The position numbers and the translations under genes are program-made. A DNA stretch of 64,000 nt from Zygnema cylindricum (Eukaryota > Streptophyta > Zygnematophyceae > Zygnematales > Zygnemataceae): assembly GCA_037447655.1 (NCBI GenBank), contig JBBHKE010000927.1, forward strand, positions 388,400-452,399, given 5' to 3'. This document shows, piece after piece, positions 36,701 to 48,800 of this stretch (the first letter of the stretch is position 1; each line of letters starts with the position of its first letter). The notes below the pieces were generated by a model, which ran no database searches, had not been told where the DNA came from, and was given only the letters and a program-made list of their open reading frames with translations.

Positions 36701-39226
36701 GTTATTTATCGGCGATAACGCCGATGGCGATATATCGTACCAATATATCGATTATCGGGTACCCGAAAAAAGGTCCATATCGGTTATCGGCAAATCCTTA
36801 CCGATACACAACACTAGCTAATAGTTCACTAACTCTAATAGCAATCGGTGGTGTTCCCTCAATTTGCAAACCCACCTCCTTCCGGATCCGGGTTGAGTGC
36901 AGCGCAGTCGCACAATATTTTAAAAATGTGGTCTACTGCAGAAGCCCCGCCTCCCGCGCCAAACCAATCCTCCTCTGTTTCAGTTTCAGAAAAGCAGCTT
37001 TTGCCCGCAAACATCCACTCATGCGACGAAAATTATCTGGCCAACCCTGTGAAAGAAAAGTTGCTGTGTCTTGTTTACTAGCACTCAAAAGTCTGCACAG
37101 TAAACTGATGTGCAACCCATGGACTGTATGAGAAAGGGCCTGAGAACAGTAGTAGAAAAAATATACTATGGACCATACTGACAGAGAAAAATCCCAACAA
37201 CAACTGCTTGTTAATATCATATAAAACATACATCTGTGCAAAATCTTCCACTACTTTCATGCTCAACAAAAGTCATACTATAACTGTTCCTTGGAGTGAC
37301 GGGAAGGCTTTACATGAACTTGGGTCCTGTGGAATAAGCCTCATCTCTGAAATGACATTCTCTGCTACAACTCCGTCCATGCTCTCATGTTGGTTATCAT
37401 CCTCCTCAGATTCTTCACCATCTTCGTCATCACTGTCTCCTGTGTCTATCTGAATGGTTTTGGTCACTCCGCAAACAAACAATATCGGAAGTCAGAAATG
37501 AAAAAAGGTTAGTGCTTTTTGGCTAATCCATCACACAGAAAAAATCCCATTCCCGTGAATTTCAAAGTCAATGGAACACGCAACAGTTTCAAATTGTTTT
37601 GCTGCATACTACATTTTGGATTTCTGGCAGAATGAATACATCTCCCATGATGTAAATAGACAATACAATGACATCCAACGATTAAAAAAGCTCCTAGACA
37701 AAAAAGAAAGATAAAAAAAAGTTGGCAAAGACAGTAACATGCCTCCTAAGTTCATATCGTGTACAAGAAACTCATCCTCAGTAATTGTTAAATGGCCAAT
37801 GAGCAAAAGTCAGGCATCCTAACTGCTACAATGGTATATTTGATGGACAACAAAAAAATGATAACACGCTTGAAGGAAGACACTGAACACATGCTTCCAC
37901 AGGTCAATGGAATTAGTCAGGACCACAATCGACAAAGTGGTCCACAATTTGTTTTCACAAAGAGGTTACAAACGTGAGTAGGATAACTTGAGTCTCCAAG
38001 GACAATTTCTTGCAAACATGGTAGAATGTGACCATACACACATTGACCAAATTTAGACTGATTACAATGTGGATAGAACAAAGAACCCATAGGTTCGCTC
38101 ATTGACATATTGCGGGAATCAACACCAATTCACAAGTCGTCAGCCCATTTAGTTCCACATATGTCAATTTCGTGAAACCAAAACCAAAGAATAGGAATCT
38201 GGATTTATTACAAACTCAAACATAACACCTATTTGTGAGGCAGAAAAGTTCACAGCATCAAAACCCAAATTTTATGAGTCCTCCTGCAGAAACAACAGGT
38301 CAAGCAAATAACAATGTCCACAATATGCAAGTAATGTAAGATGTAATGAACAAATGTCGTTCTGTGCCTACTTATTAACACAGGCAAATAACAATACAAC
38401 TGATTAGTTCCATAAACTCTTAAACAACCCCAGAAAATTGTGCCAACGGATGAACACTTATCTCCACGTTTACATGGGACCATGAAAATGTCATTATAAC
38501 AGTGTGGACACAAATATAGGTTATACAAACACATTTTAATAGAAAGAAAGTCAGGGAGGAACCTGAGTGTAAATGCAAGGCTTCGGGAAGGCCTCTGGAT
38601 CCCGAGAAATGGCATGTAATGAAAGCGAGAGGAAATCCACAGAATAGCCTTTGCTTTCATCTTCAGAACTGAACCAAATAAGGCGTCTGAAAGCAGATAA
38701 AGCCAGCAACAAAAACCCAGCCCGATAGAATGTGCATTATTAAATTTTTAATTTAAGGAGTTTGAAAGATCATATTGCACTTTGTCTGCATTTTAACGTT
38801 TTAGCCTCAAGTGGCCTTGGCCTTGAGCTCTAAATCTCTAATTAATAATTTCTTTGCAAGCCTCAATTCCATTATGAAAAACCTTCATTCTGACTTCCAA
38901 ATGTTAAACCCTAGCAGCTGAGCCTAAATCCTTCAATAGTAACCCAGAGTCTGATGTACCAAACAATGCACACCTCCATAGTAAGCAGCAATTCACATCA
39001 TCAGCCCATCAGAAAAATGATAAAGTGACATGAAAGAGATCTTGAATGCAACGAACCTGTTGGTGATGAAGAGCGTTCCGTATTCTTCCGTCCTACTGTC
39101 ACCAAGTGTCACACCAAGCTCAGGCTGTACCAGCTCGACAACCTCCCCTGGCCGCAGCTGAGGGCCGCCATCTCCTGCAGATCGTACGGCCGTAAGCAAT
39201 CCACGGCCGGAAGGGTCTGATGGCAT
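33710..39226 (-). CDS. Methylosome subunit pICln
   Basis: Six exons on the minus strand: 39057-39226, 38563-38686, 37314-37449, 36876-36935, 34209-34315, 33710-33796. The joined frame is 227 residues. pICln delivers Sm proteins to the PRMT5 methylosome during snRNP assembly in the cytosol. Visible: the PH-like fold strands (YGTLFITNR, LIWFSSEDESKGYSVDFLSL, LHAISRDPEAFPKPCIYTQ), an acidic loop (GDSDDEDGEESEEDDN), ISEMRLIPQDPSSLDHIFKI with CDCAALNPDPEG, then GEGEWIYNENEVGEA and the terminal acidic RFEDADE motif that binds partners. Every exon was placed by phase and family fit. Intron 5 (34316-36875) is the longest because of a nested transposon. The gene runs toward the root-cap-domain gene. 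Confidence 0.9.
33838..33895. repeat. CT-rich microsatellite
   Basis: Interrupted CTCA/CTCT repeats in the last pICln intron (33797-34208). Confidence 0.75.
34960..36854. mobile_element. TACACC-family element, copy C, interrupted by a hAT-like MITE
   Basis: Left end ACCCTGAATCATAAATTAGA followed by GTTAATAACACTAATTAG; right end AACTCTAATAGCAATCGGTG then GTGT. The 1118-bp hAT-like element at 35699-36816 sits near its right end. The whole lies in pICln intron 5, ending about 20 bp from the 5' splice site of that minus-strand intron. Confidence 0.6.
35699..36816. mobile_element. hAT-like MITE, TAGTGTTG family, copy 2 (nested)
   Basis: 1118 bp. Ends are TAGTGTTGTGTATCGGTAA and ...CTTACCGATACACAACACTA. 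Flanked by exact 8-bp duplication GCTAATAG (35691-35698, 36817-36824), a word that belongs to the host TACACC-family terminus. The interior differs from copies 1 and 3 apart from the palindromic ends. No transposase frame. Confidence 0.92.
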
Positions 39227-39618
39227 AGCGACAAACGTGAACCCTAATTTGTCAGGCTTCTCCTAACCACGGAAGTGAGCAGTGTAAGCCGAGTGCGATG
39301 TATGCTCTTTGTAAAAGGTAGAAGTGAGGAGCTCTGAGGCTTGGAACTACAGCAGGAGCGTAGGACCTAGAGGCTTGCTTGCGTCCTTCGATGGTGACAG
39401 AGAGTGACAAGTGGCATGAACGGAGAGCGATGCCGTAGGAAAGTCTGGCGACATGTCTGAGTTGACTTACGTCAGCATTGACGCGTCACGCATTCATGGT
39501 TCCGCAGTTGACAGGCTGTCCTGCTGCATAAAGCACGAAACATACAATACACCAGTTTTAGTGATGTCCTGTACTGCAATATGAGGCTATTACACCGCTC
39601 ATCTTTACTAAAGCACTG
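39227..39618. promoter_or_regulatory. pICln upstream region
   Basis: About 390 bp between the pICln start codon and the next repeat. It must hold the promoter of the minus-strand gene, but no specific element is evident. Confidence 0.3.
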
Positions 39619-40206
39619 TACACAGCCAATCGCTATTAAAGTAAATAACACTAATTCGGTGCCCTTTTCTCAAAAAAAAAAACCTGAAATACAATCCATA
39701 ATTCTATTTTTTCCATTATTATAATTAGGGCTTTTTTTCAATTAGCGTTAATAATGGAAGTACACTGCGATGGAAATAGTGTGGCGTACGGATAAGGTAT
39801 ATCCGTACGAAATGGTACTTTTTGAATTACAAATGCATAAAAAGACACTTAACATTATTGTGCACACATGTGAATGTACACTGGAAGAAAGAGACGCAAA
39901 CTCGTCGACAAAAATCACGTTCTCATATGTTCGTCCGTCGATCGTGTGAACAACGCGACGGCGTACGAATTGTCGATCGTGTGAACAACGCGACGGCGTA
40001 CAAATAGTCAGATTTTGTACGAGTACACATATTACAGTAGACATCGAAAGGGCGGGTATTTATTATTCAGGACAACCAAATTTATAGTTAGGGATAAATT
40101 AGTATATATGTTTTTTATCAAAAAAAATATATCCTGATTAGTGTTAATAACACTAGTTTTTTTTTACGTTATTTATTCCTTTACTCTAATAGCGATTGAT
40201 GGTGTA
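39619..40206. mobile_element. TACACC-family element, copy D (complete)
   Basis: 588 bp from TACACAGCCAATCGCTATTA to the inverse TAATAGCGATTGATGGTGTA. Includes an internal 2 x 35-bp direct repeat at 39937-40006 around GTCGATCGTGTGAACAACGC. Serves as the intact reference for copy B2. Confidence 0.72.
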
Positions 40207-40214
40207 CTGTACTG

Positions 40215-40775
40215 TACACCGTGAATCGTTATTAGACTATAGAAATTATTAGTATCAATAATAAATTAGTGTCATTGATTATAATTTGTGTATCAATACC
40301 ATTATGAAAAAAATGTTTAATTGTAATTTCTCTATAACGCTGATTTAGGTATACAGAATCCGCCGTCATTACATACACGTTAAAATAGGTAAAAGTACAA
40401 AATCTGACAATCCGTACCACGTCGCGTCCTTTCAGTGTAATTAATCCATAATTCTAATTTGGGTTTGCGAACGCGTTTGTCGCAAACTCGACTCCACGTT
40501 TATTCTAAGCGCAGTTCTGTATGCAACCGACATAAGTTAACTACAATTTCCGTACGATTTTCGGTAATCAAGTACAGTTTTGTACCAGCAAACACATTCC
40601 GTACACCACACTATTCATGAAATAAGTACGGAAATTCCATTGACGCTAATTTACAAGAACCGTAATTAACGTCACGGATAAAATAGAATCAGTCACTGTA
40701 TTTCGGGTATCAATGTCAAAATTTTGGGGCGCCGATATAGAGTACATAATAAGTCTAATAACGATTCATGGTGTA
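40215..40775. mobile_element. TACACC-family element, copy E
   Basis: 561 bp from TACACCGTGAATCGTTATTA to TAATAACGATTCATGGTGTA, near-perfect inverted termini of 20 bp. Lies 8 bp from copy D, in the same cluster. Confidence 0.72.
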
Positions 40776-41037
40776 GTGCTGATAACACTAATTTTGTTAC
40801 GGCTTTTTTTGGCCGAAAAACATAAATGTTATAAACACTAAAACATATTTGATTTTTTTTCGTTTTTGGTGTTGATAATTTATATTATGTTTGTATAACT
40901 AAACGTTATTTAGACTATGTATGTTTTCGTACAGAACGTCCACGTGACATCTCCATTATATATCGTTAAGTGGTCGTCTCATGTAGATAAACTTTCAACA
41001 CCTGTTAGCCGCCGAAAAGAGCGGGAACATTACTAAT

Positions 41038-42120
41038 GGTGTGTCCCCATGTGTTCAAGTAAGGGTTTTTTACCGTACTGATTGACCGTCAAATGTAACC
41101 GAAACTTTAGTCTTGTAACTTTGTTTTCAGCGATGATTCTCCGTACTACTCTCAGAGCATTCGTATGTAAAGAAATGAATTCGTTACTTTAAAAAGTGAC
41201 GGATATAGACGTGGGTGTAATTTGTGACGGTTGTAGACGACTACAAAACTCGCGACAATTGATGACTTTCACACAATAGCGACGGTTGTAGGTGTCTAGC
41301 TACTCGTGACATTGTAGATGTTTAGGGTTTGTGACATTTTGACGTCACGCTCATATTATGACAACTTCGACGTTACAAATTCTAAAATTTTCGCCATGGT
41401 TTCTTAAATTTGTTATTTAGTATTTTATCACTCTACTTGCTATCAAAATACACTCGAAGATAGTAAAAAGAAATCGTTTTTAGAGATCTTTCATTTGATA
41501 CCATTATTGACATTTTTCTTGCAATAATTGTGAGATAGACGAAGTAGTGGGGAGCGGGAGAGAGAGAGGCGCTTTCATGGACTTCGCTTTTGCGAAATGT
41601 CGTCCGTTGGTCGAGACCACCTCCACGGCCCCTGTACGGGAAAAATCGCACGGGAAAAAGTCACGCTTTTGCGAAATGTCGTCCGTTGGTCGAGACCACC
41701 TCCACAGCCCCTGTACGGGAAAAAACGCACGGAAAAAAGTCACGCACAGGCTGGAAACGTGCAGTGGGTTTTTTTTCTGGTACTACGGGCACAAAAATTG
41801 TCAAAAACCTCCGACGTGCGACAACATCTGCCTATTCGCTCACCTCATGGAACTTTATTTAATAATCACCTCGCGAGGTGATTTTGTATAAAGTTTGAAG
41901 ATGAGCTGGAAGGACCCGAAAGTGGGTCGAAACGCGCTAGACGACAAACTGCATTGCCATAGACGACAAACTCTAGTACATGTAAAATTTGAAGGTAACG
42001 CAACTTTTACGGTGGTAATTTCATTTTTCTGGTACGACTGCGGATTTTTTCGTTTTTTTCTAAGTTATGGAGGAAAACGACAGAAAATAACTGTAACTTT
42101 AGCACATGCGAAAGTACCCT
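41038..42120. mobile_element. PIF/Harbinger-like element, second copy, decayed right end
   Basis: Left end GGTGTGTCCCCATGTGTTCA then AGTAAGGGTTTTTTACCG matches the inverted right end of the element at 20179-20872. The word GAAGATGAGCTGGAAG is shared by both interiors, and the right part (AAAACGACAGAAAATAAC... to GTACCC) aligns with the other copy's right end, with many changes. About 1.08 kb. Confidence 0.6.
41586..41743. repeat. Tandem duplication, 2 x 79 bp
   Basis: 41586-41664 and 41665-41743 are almost identical (start GCTTTTGCGAAATGTCGTCC). They lie inside the decayed PIF/Harbinger-like element and keep several frames open by chance. Confidence 0.95.
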
Positions 42121-42242
42121 GATTGACCGTAAAATTTAAACTCAACGGTTCTGTACTTAAATTGTACTAATGTGTACTAAAATTGTACAATCTTTGACAG
42201 GGTGACGTCAGTGACTGCGCGCAACCAAAATACTGAAAATAG

Positions 42243-42702
42243 TAGTGTTGTGTATCGGTAAAAAAATTATCGCGATAACACCGATACCGATAGTTATCGG
42301 TTATCGAACGGTCAGAGTTACCGATATATTTGTACTTTCTGTACTTTCTGTCCGGAGTACACGTGGCAGGTTTCCAGTGGATCCCAAGGAAGAAAGGGAC
42401 AAAGCCATGGCGTCGAATGTGAAAGGTACATCGTTTTAACTGGATCCGTACTAAAGCCGTACATATCTTATTCCGGCTACTGTACTTTCGGCTTGTACAA
42501 ATGATCTGATTGGTGGGCACCTCAGTAGATAGGGGTTGTGAGTAGGGCGCGTCGGGGGAATAACACGTACAGTTGAGTGAACTGGCCGTACGTTTATATG
42601 TACGGTCCGTACACATATATCCGTACCGATATATCGATTATCGGCTTCCCGAAAAAAGGCCCATATCGGTTATCGGCAAATCCTTACCGATACACAACAC
42701 TA
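42243..42702. mobile_element. hAT-like MITE, TAGTGTTG family, copy 3
   Basis: 460 bp, ends TAGTGTTGTGTATCGGTAA and TTACCGATACACAACACTA, flanked by exact 8-bp duplication GAAAATAG (42235-42242, 42703-42710). The interior aligns with copy 1 (GGGACAAAGCCA, GTACTAAAGCCGTACATAT), so it is a shorter derivative. It lies about 190 bp upstream of the start codon of the next gene. Confidence 0.92.
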
Positions 42703-42894
42703 GAAAATAGTCACTGCGATGATCAATTCCCCAATCACAGTTCCGTAGAGGTACAACTTGTAGCTATTATAGGACGCTAAAACTGGAAAGTGTACGACCT
42801 ATGTACTCTTTCCCGTCCCTCCATCCTCTCGTCTCTACGGAACTGTCTAGCGTACAGGGAAGTGTAAGAGAGTCGGGAAGAGAAGCATAGGTTA

Positions 42895-44255
42895 ATGCTT
42901 GCTCACACGGTCCCAGCCCTCATGGCTCCGTACACCTCTGTTGCTGCATCTTGCTTGTCTCTTTCGACTCTCTCCACAAACTTACCACGTCAGGGTGTTG
43001 TTTCCTCTTCATTTCGAAGGTGATATTTTATTTAAAGCTCCAAAGCTCACATGGCAACTTGTTATCTTGAATTTTTTCAACTTTTTAGGGTATAACTCCG
43101 TAAGTTGTTATCTTTCTTATTGAATTTCATATTATTTTTGAAATTCACACACAGGTCTGATGTTGGCAGGGATTTAATATGCTCACAAAAATTGGTAACG
43201 AGCAAAGTTTTGCTGTCTTCGTTCTCATCTGGTGAGCATTTTGTTATTTATCTATTTGTTTCTCAGCATTTCAATTATTATTGATTTTTTTTTTAGATTT
43301 ATTGTCTTTATTTTAAATTGAGATTATTCAAGCTTGATATTTCGTTCCTGGAATTTTAAGGTATCTCATCTTTGAGAAATCAAACGTGACATTTAGCTTT
43401 CATTGGATATTGTGAAAATAACCAAAGACGTTCGGCTAGAAATACTCATATATTGTTTGATCCTAACTTTTTTTTTAAAAGCTGTTTTGGTTATTGAGCA
43501 TTCTGCCATTGTATCCGATGGGTGTTAAGCAATACTAGTTTCGTTTCCTGAAATGTACTAGGAAAAGGGAAGAGAGTTGCCGATGACATTTCTAAGTCAG
43601 TTCAAACATCATATCTGTGCTTAATATAACTTTTTTTTATTTACAATGACGATATATTGTTCCTTTGTCCATGAGTAACTCAGAATTGAGGGTGGAAAAG
43701 TGAAGTAGGGAATCTTTTGACATTCTCAAGCTCTTTACTCTTTGTCTTTGCTAAAGTCGTTTTTTTTTTCTCTATTCCAGAAGGTCGCTTTTCTGCTCAA
43801 AGACGCCATCTTGTTAAAGCATCGAAGGAGGATTTGAGTCCTGTTGAAAATCAGGAAACTCTTTCCACTTCCAAGTCAAATGTAGATGAAACACCGAATG
43901 GCCCACCTGTACTTACAATTATTGCCGGCTTCTTTATTGTCGCTCTTTGCCTTTGGGTCTTCGTAGGCCTTCTACAAGGTATGTCGAGTGCTCGCACATA
44001 TGCCTTGCTGTAACTTAGTTCGTCTTGTGTATACTTATTGATTCTGAATTTTCACCTTTAAGAACAGCAGAATGTTTGTTTCTTTTGCTTTGGAAATAAC
44101 CGGGATATGTTTTGTTCTTACGTTTCCTATCTTTAATTTGAAAGTTTTTTTGTTATCACCATTGCAATTACTAACAAATATTCTTGCTCTGGGTTATGTC
44201 AGGAATTTATGGCCTCCTCACATGGGTGCTTGGGCCTGCATCTATGGTGAAGTAG
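42895..44255 (+). CDS. Small chloroplast-targeted membrane protein, function unknown
   Basis: Four exons: 42895-43019, 43155-43231, 43781-43978, 44203-44255; phases 2, 1, 1 agree and the joined frame is 150 residues. The N-terminal 45 or so residues are rich in Ser, Thr and Ala, poor in acids, and contain Arg, as in a chloroplast transit peptide. A charged linker follows (KASKEDLSPVENQETL). The hydrophobic segment VLTIIAGFFIVALCLWVFVG (about residues 111-130) is a likely single membrane span, and the tail is GLLTWVLGPASMVK. A later Met at codon 11 could also be the start. I do not recognise a named family; a thylakoid or envelope location is inferred only from the targeting-like N-terminus. 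Confidence 0.72.
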
Positions 44256-45810
44256 CTTGAGAAAAGGCAGGTGTTTATCATGTAAGGATTTCGCCTCCAG
44301 TTTACTGTAGGTCATAGGCACACTGTCACTTAGAAGATTAGAGCACCACAAAGCAGGCGTGTTTAAAATCACCTCATCGCTCTGAACAATCACTTGGGGA
44401 ATAGTCTGTTTACTAAGGGCTATCTGCGTTAGAGTGTCATTTCTATTTGAAATATTTTCAAACACTGACATCTCTTCAGTTTTGAAGAGGTGCCATGGGA
44501 ATTTTGATTTTTCGAATGTGTTGGTCAATTCAAAATTATTTTCATGTCTCGAGTATAAGCACCTTACTAATTTACCATATTAACCATGTGACATTCTCTG
44601 TGGTAATATTCAAGTGGTTACGATGATCATGTGTTTTTGCCGAGATTATAAAAGACAGGCTGGGCCTGAGGGTCAGCCAACTCTCCAATATTGTGGATGA
44701 CTGGCTATTGTCGGCTGGACGTTGAATTGCAAGTTGGGAGAGCAGTTCTCAACAAGTTTGAACTATTTTGGAGAGTAAAACATATACAAAGATTTGCCAT
44801 TGCTTCTCAATGGACAAATAAGCTGTGGGCACTTATTTGTCTCATGGTGGCACAAGTGATGTCAGTTCTCAATAGCTCGATAATGGAAAGTTAAGAATGT
44901 GAAAAAGGATCTAACATCTCACAATACCCATAGTACAGAACAAATAGCACGAAGTATATTCATAGAATCAACCTTCAGCTCTCAGTGCTGTCACGAAGCT
45001 ACATAGAGACGCTAATCTAAAGCCACATAAGATTTCCAAATGCGCTGGACAACCTATCACAAAATTTTGTAATAAATAACATAACATGACATATCCATAT
45101 AACTATCTCCTTATCCAAACGCTGTTACAAAAACTGATAATATTTAGTTGTTTTCTATGGAGTTAACCACTCAAGAAGTCGAGCTCCCTGTAAATTAAGT
45201 ATCAAATAAGCTTCATTAATAAAGCATGCTTGTAAGCCATTTGCATACATGAGAATAAAAGAAACGAAAAACCAAAACAAAACTGAAAAAGACCACGGAA
45301 ATAGACAAACTAAATAATGAAAAACAAGTGAAAAAAACTATCCCACAAAATGGGCTGCTTAGATTTCAGCTGCTCTAACAAGGATGAGTAGCCTTCTCAT
45401 GGGTAGATTTGCATTCTACTACCGCCGATTCCCGAACTCACGATCATAGAACCGATTCTTGATTTGACTTATTTGAATAAAGAAGCAGTTCAAATAGTTT
45501 TTTCCCTTGAGTATAAACTGTACCGCGTTTGTTTCAAACATGAAAAAATCTCACACTTGACACACTGGAAAACATGGACGCCTCAACTGAATTTGTCCAT
45601 TAATGAGAGGGAAACAAAAAATTTCGAGAACAAACTTGAATAGATAAGTCACTAGAAATGTAAGTTTTGTGGAACAACAGAACAGGAACAAACTATAGTT
45701 TTCATGGGTCTATAGAGTAAAGAAAACACACCAAACCTGGATAAAATAATTAAATCACAAATGTTTTTCCCGAGAAAGGCAAAAAAGTGCAATAATCATG
45801 CACACTAACT
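44256..45810. other. Spacer between convergent genes
   Basis: 1.55 kb between the small chloroplast protein gene and the glutaredoxin gene. It must hold both 3' ends. Open frames at 44199-44528 (-) and 44691-44894 (+) match nothing known. Confidence 0.4.
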
Positions 45811-48800
45811 TTAACTGAGCAAAGCCTTTTCACAGATCTCCTTCAACTCTCCATTTTGGAATGACTCTGCACAACACACAAATAAGAAAAAAAAAAAAAC
45901 ATCAAGTCCCAAAAATACTTGATAAAATTACAGTTGAATATTGAACATAAACTGAAAATAAAATATCTACAGTTTACTCTTGTTTGTGCCACAAAGGGGT
46001 AACTGGTTGAGCTTCAAGAAAACAAACATACTGTTTTTCCAAAGAACAACCAAAAACACTAAGGGAAACAAGGTAAATATCAGAAGAGGTGGGAAAGGGA
46101 AGACTCAGAAAAGGAAAGAGAGAAGCGAAGGAGGAGAGTGATGAGGGAGAGAGGGAAGTGGAAAGGAGGAATGAAGGCAGGAAGCTAGAGTGTGACTGGA
46201 GGCTGGGGCATGGGGATGGGGCACGAATAGAGATGGAGAAAATGGTTTCCTACACTAAGAAAAAGAATGAACTTACATACTGTAACTGTTGGAGAAAAAG
46301 GGGAAGAATTATAAAGAGAAGCAGGAAAAAGGGAGCTAAACTCAACTACAGGAACTAAAACCGGGAAGAAACTTTCAAAGGACTTAAATAGTCAAACATA
46401 CTCGCACCTAAGTGCCTCAACCCATACCCTGACACAAAGCCCTGACGAAAAGATCAAAGACAAGGAAAAGGACTCCTGCACAATTTTCCCTGTATCGATT
46501 TACTACGCCCAGTAAACTCACTTGATACACAAAATTCACCCTTCTTTCTAGCTCAAAACTGAAGGCAAATTGTGAGGCCTTCATAGTCAGATAATGTGTT
46601 TCGTGCCATCAACATGACCATTACACATTAGGTAGACAATGCTCTTGTTTCAGGTTGTATAAGAAAATTAGCCGATGACTAAGATCAGGTTTCGACTGAA
46701 GTACACCGCGAATTGCTATGAGCGTTAATAACACTAATTTGGTCCCCAGGACTTTTCAGCCACTGAACATAAAATAGCGGTGTTAATACTGATTGATTTT
46801 TCATTAACGTAATTACTTAAGCAGTTCAAAATCGTTTACGTCTCATCCCAAAAATGGTAATATAACACAAACAGTCCTCGTATTATTTTTTTCTCAACAC
46901 TAATAAAGATTCACGGGTGTAGCTTCGTACACCAGACTTTATATTGCACCTTGAATCAGAGTGTCGTCACTTGTGGCACGTCTTTCATAAGCAAAAAAAA
47001 GAAGGGAATGTCAACAGCAACTCCTACAACTCAACAACTACACCCAGCTACTCCTACTCCTGGCTACTCCTTTACAATCATGGACACCAGCAACGAAGTT
47101 GACGGCTGTGAATGGTGCATGCATGCTAGGAAGCTTACAAAATATACACTCAATTATTTGGAAAAGTGGACAACCGAATTTGTGGCTTGGACAACTGATA
47201 TGATCATGACCCTCCTGAGTACGATGACACTAACTAGAGTGCCAAATACCCCAGGCATAAAAGGGAAAAAAAAACGCTGAACAGCACATTAACAAAGAAA
47301 AACACAAGGATTGGCTAAGAAAAAGAAGACAAACTGCAACCTAAGTCTCTCAAAGTTGCCACATAGCTGAATCACATTAACTGCAACAATATGTCGCTGA
47401 AGAACCTAGAGAATTTTCCCAGAACGTGAGATATCAAAGATATCCACAACAAACCAAGACTAAAGGACTCACCAATTGCAATGTCACATCCACCAAAAAA
47501 CTCGCCATCAATGTACAGTTGAGGAAAGGTAGGCCAGCTTGAGTACTCCTTCATACCCTGTCGTAACTGGTCATTCTCCAGAATGTTCACAGTTTCAAAC
47601 GGCACTTCTAAGGCATTTAAAATTTGAACGCAGGTGTTGGAAAAACCACATTGCGGAAACATTTTGTTGCCCTTCATGAACAGCACTATCTTATTAGATG
47701 TAACATACGTATCAATAGCCTCCTTTAATTCTGGAGTAAGGACTGCAATCACAGAAACAGAATGTCAGTCACATCAGTTATCCAATCTTGGAATATTCTT
47801 ATTAGATCTCCTGAGAATGTCAGTCCACCGGGTATTTAGTGTTGTTGGTGCAATGCCCATTACAGTAAGTGCTATATCTGGTTAGTGTTGTTGTTTATCT
47901 TGTAAATGTTTATTACTTACAAGTTTTCAACAATTAGCCTCAACCCTAGCCACCAATTAAGCGAGAACCATTTTGCGACTTTACCCAAACAAAATAATCA
48001 CCAGCAGTTTTATCCACCAGTAGATATACTAGTTTCTCTTTCTGTAAGAAAAAATGATTCGACAACGTAGAAATAGAAAAACCACAGTCATCCTGAAGAT
48101 ACAGTGAACAAAAACTTTTGTACAGAACTATACAAAGTATATTGATCGACTTAAAAGTAATGCTTCCTTTCACTATCTTGTAGACGTTTCACATTTTACG
48201 ATTTAAATTTAAACATAATTGATGAAAAAGAAAGCAAAATTGGGACCGAGATATACGGACACTCCACATAATTCACATTCTTTTTACTAAATCTTGGACA
48301 TAAAGAATTCAACAATAGGCATAGCGCAGGATTTCTTCGACAGGTACTTTAATTGGACAACAAAGAGACTGATATAGCCCCAGAACATTCCCATAAAGCC
48401 ATTTAACATCCATCCAATGAAAGTTAAGTCCATGAAACACAACAGTTCAAATTTCAGATAGATTAAACTCCCGAATGATGAACCAAATACCAAAACATCA
48501 GCCTTACCCATACTTAAACATTCTGTTATAAACAAAATCTGAAGATAATTCTGCTTGAATGACCAACTGCATCCAAGCTACAAAATTCTACTCTAGTTGA
48601 CCTCACATTCAACTACATTCAAGGAAATGGGCTTTGCAATATCCCATAGTCTTTAGGTTCTAAAAAAAACGAACCTCCGGACACCGCTTGACACAAAAAT
48701 CTCCGTCTTGCAGGTGTCACTAACGGCTTATTATTCACACGAAAGAGAGAGAAGCTGTGAAGACATTTGTTTGCATTTAGAGACACACGTGTGGAGGAGC

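Noticed and set aside
39619-40775. 3-bp target duplications for the TACACC family
   Set aside because: A CTG is seen on both sides of copy D, but copies E and F show no matching flanks, so no duplication length is claimed.
41547-41891. Three overlapping plus-strand frames around the 79-bp duplication
   Set aside because: All three frames stay open over the same duplicated DNA and none resembles a protein family.
46951-47280. 109-codon plus-strand frame in the glutaredoxin intron
   Set aside because: Antisense to a gene whose flanking exons are secure; Thr-rich without any domain.
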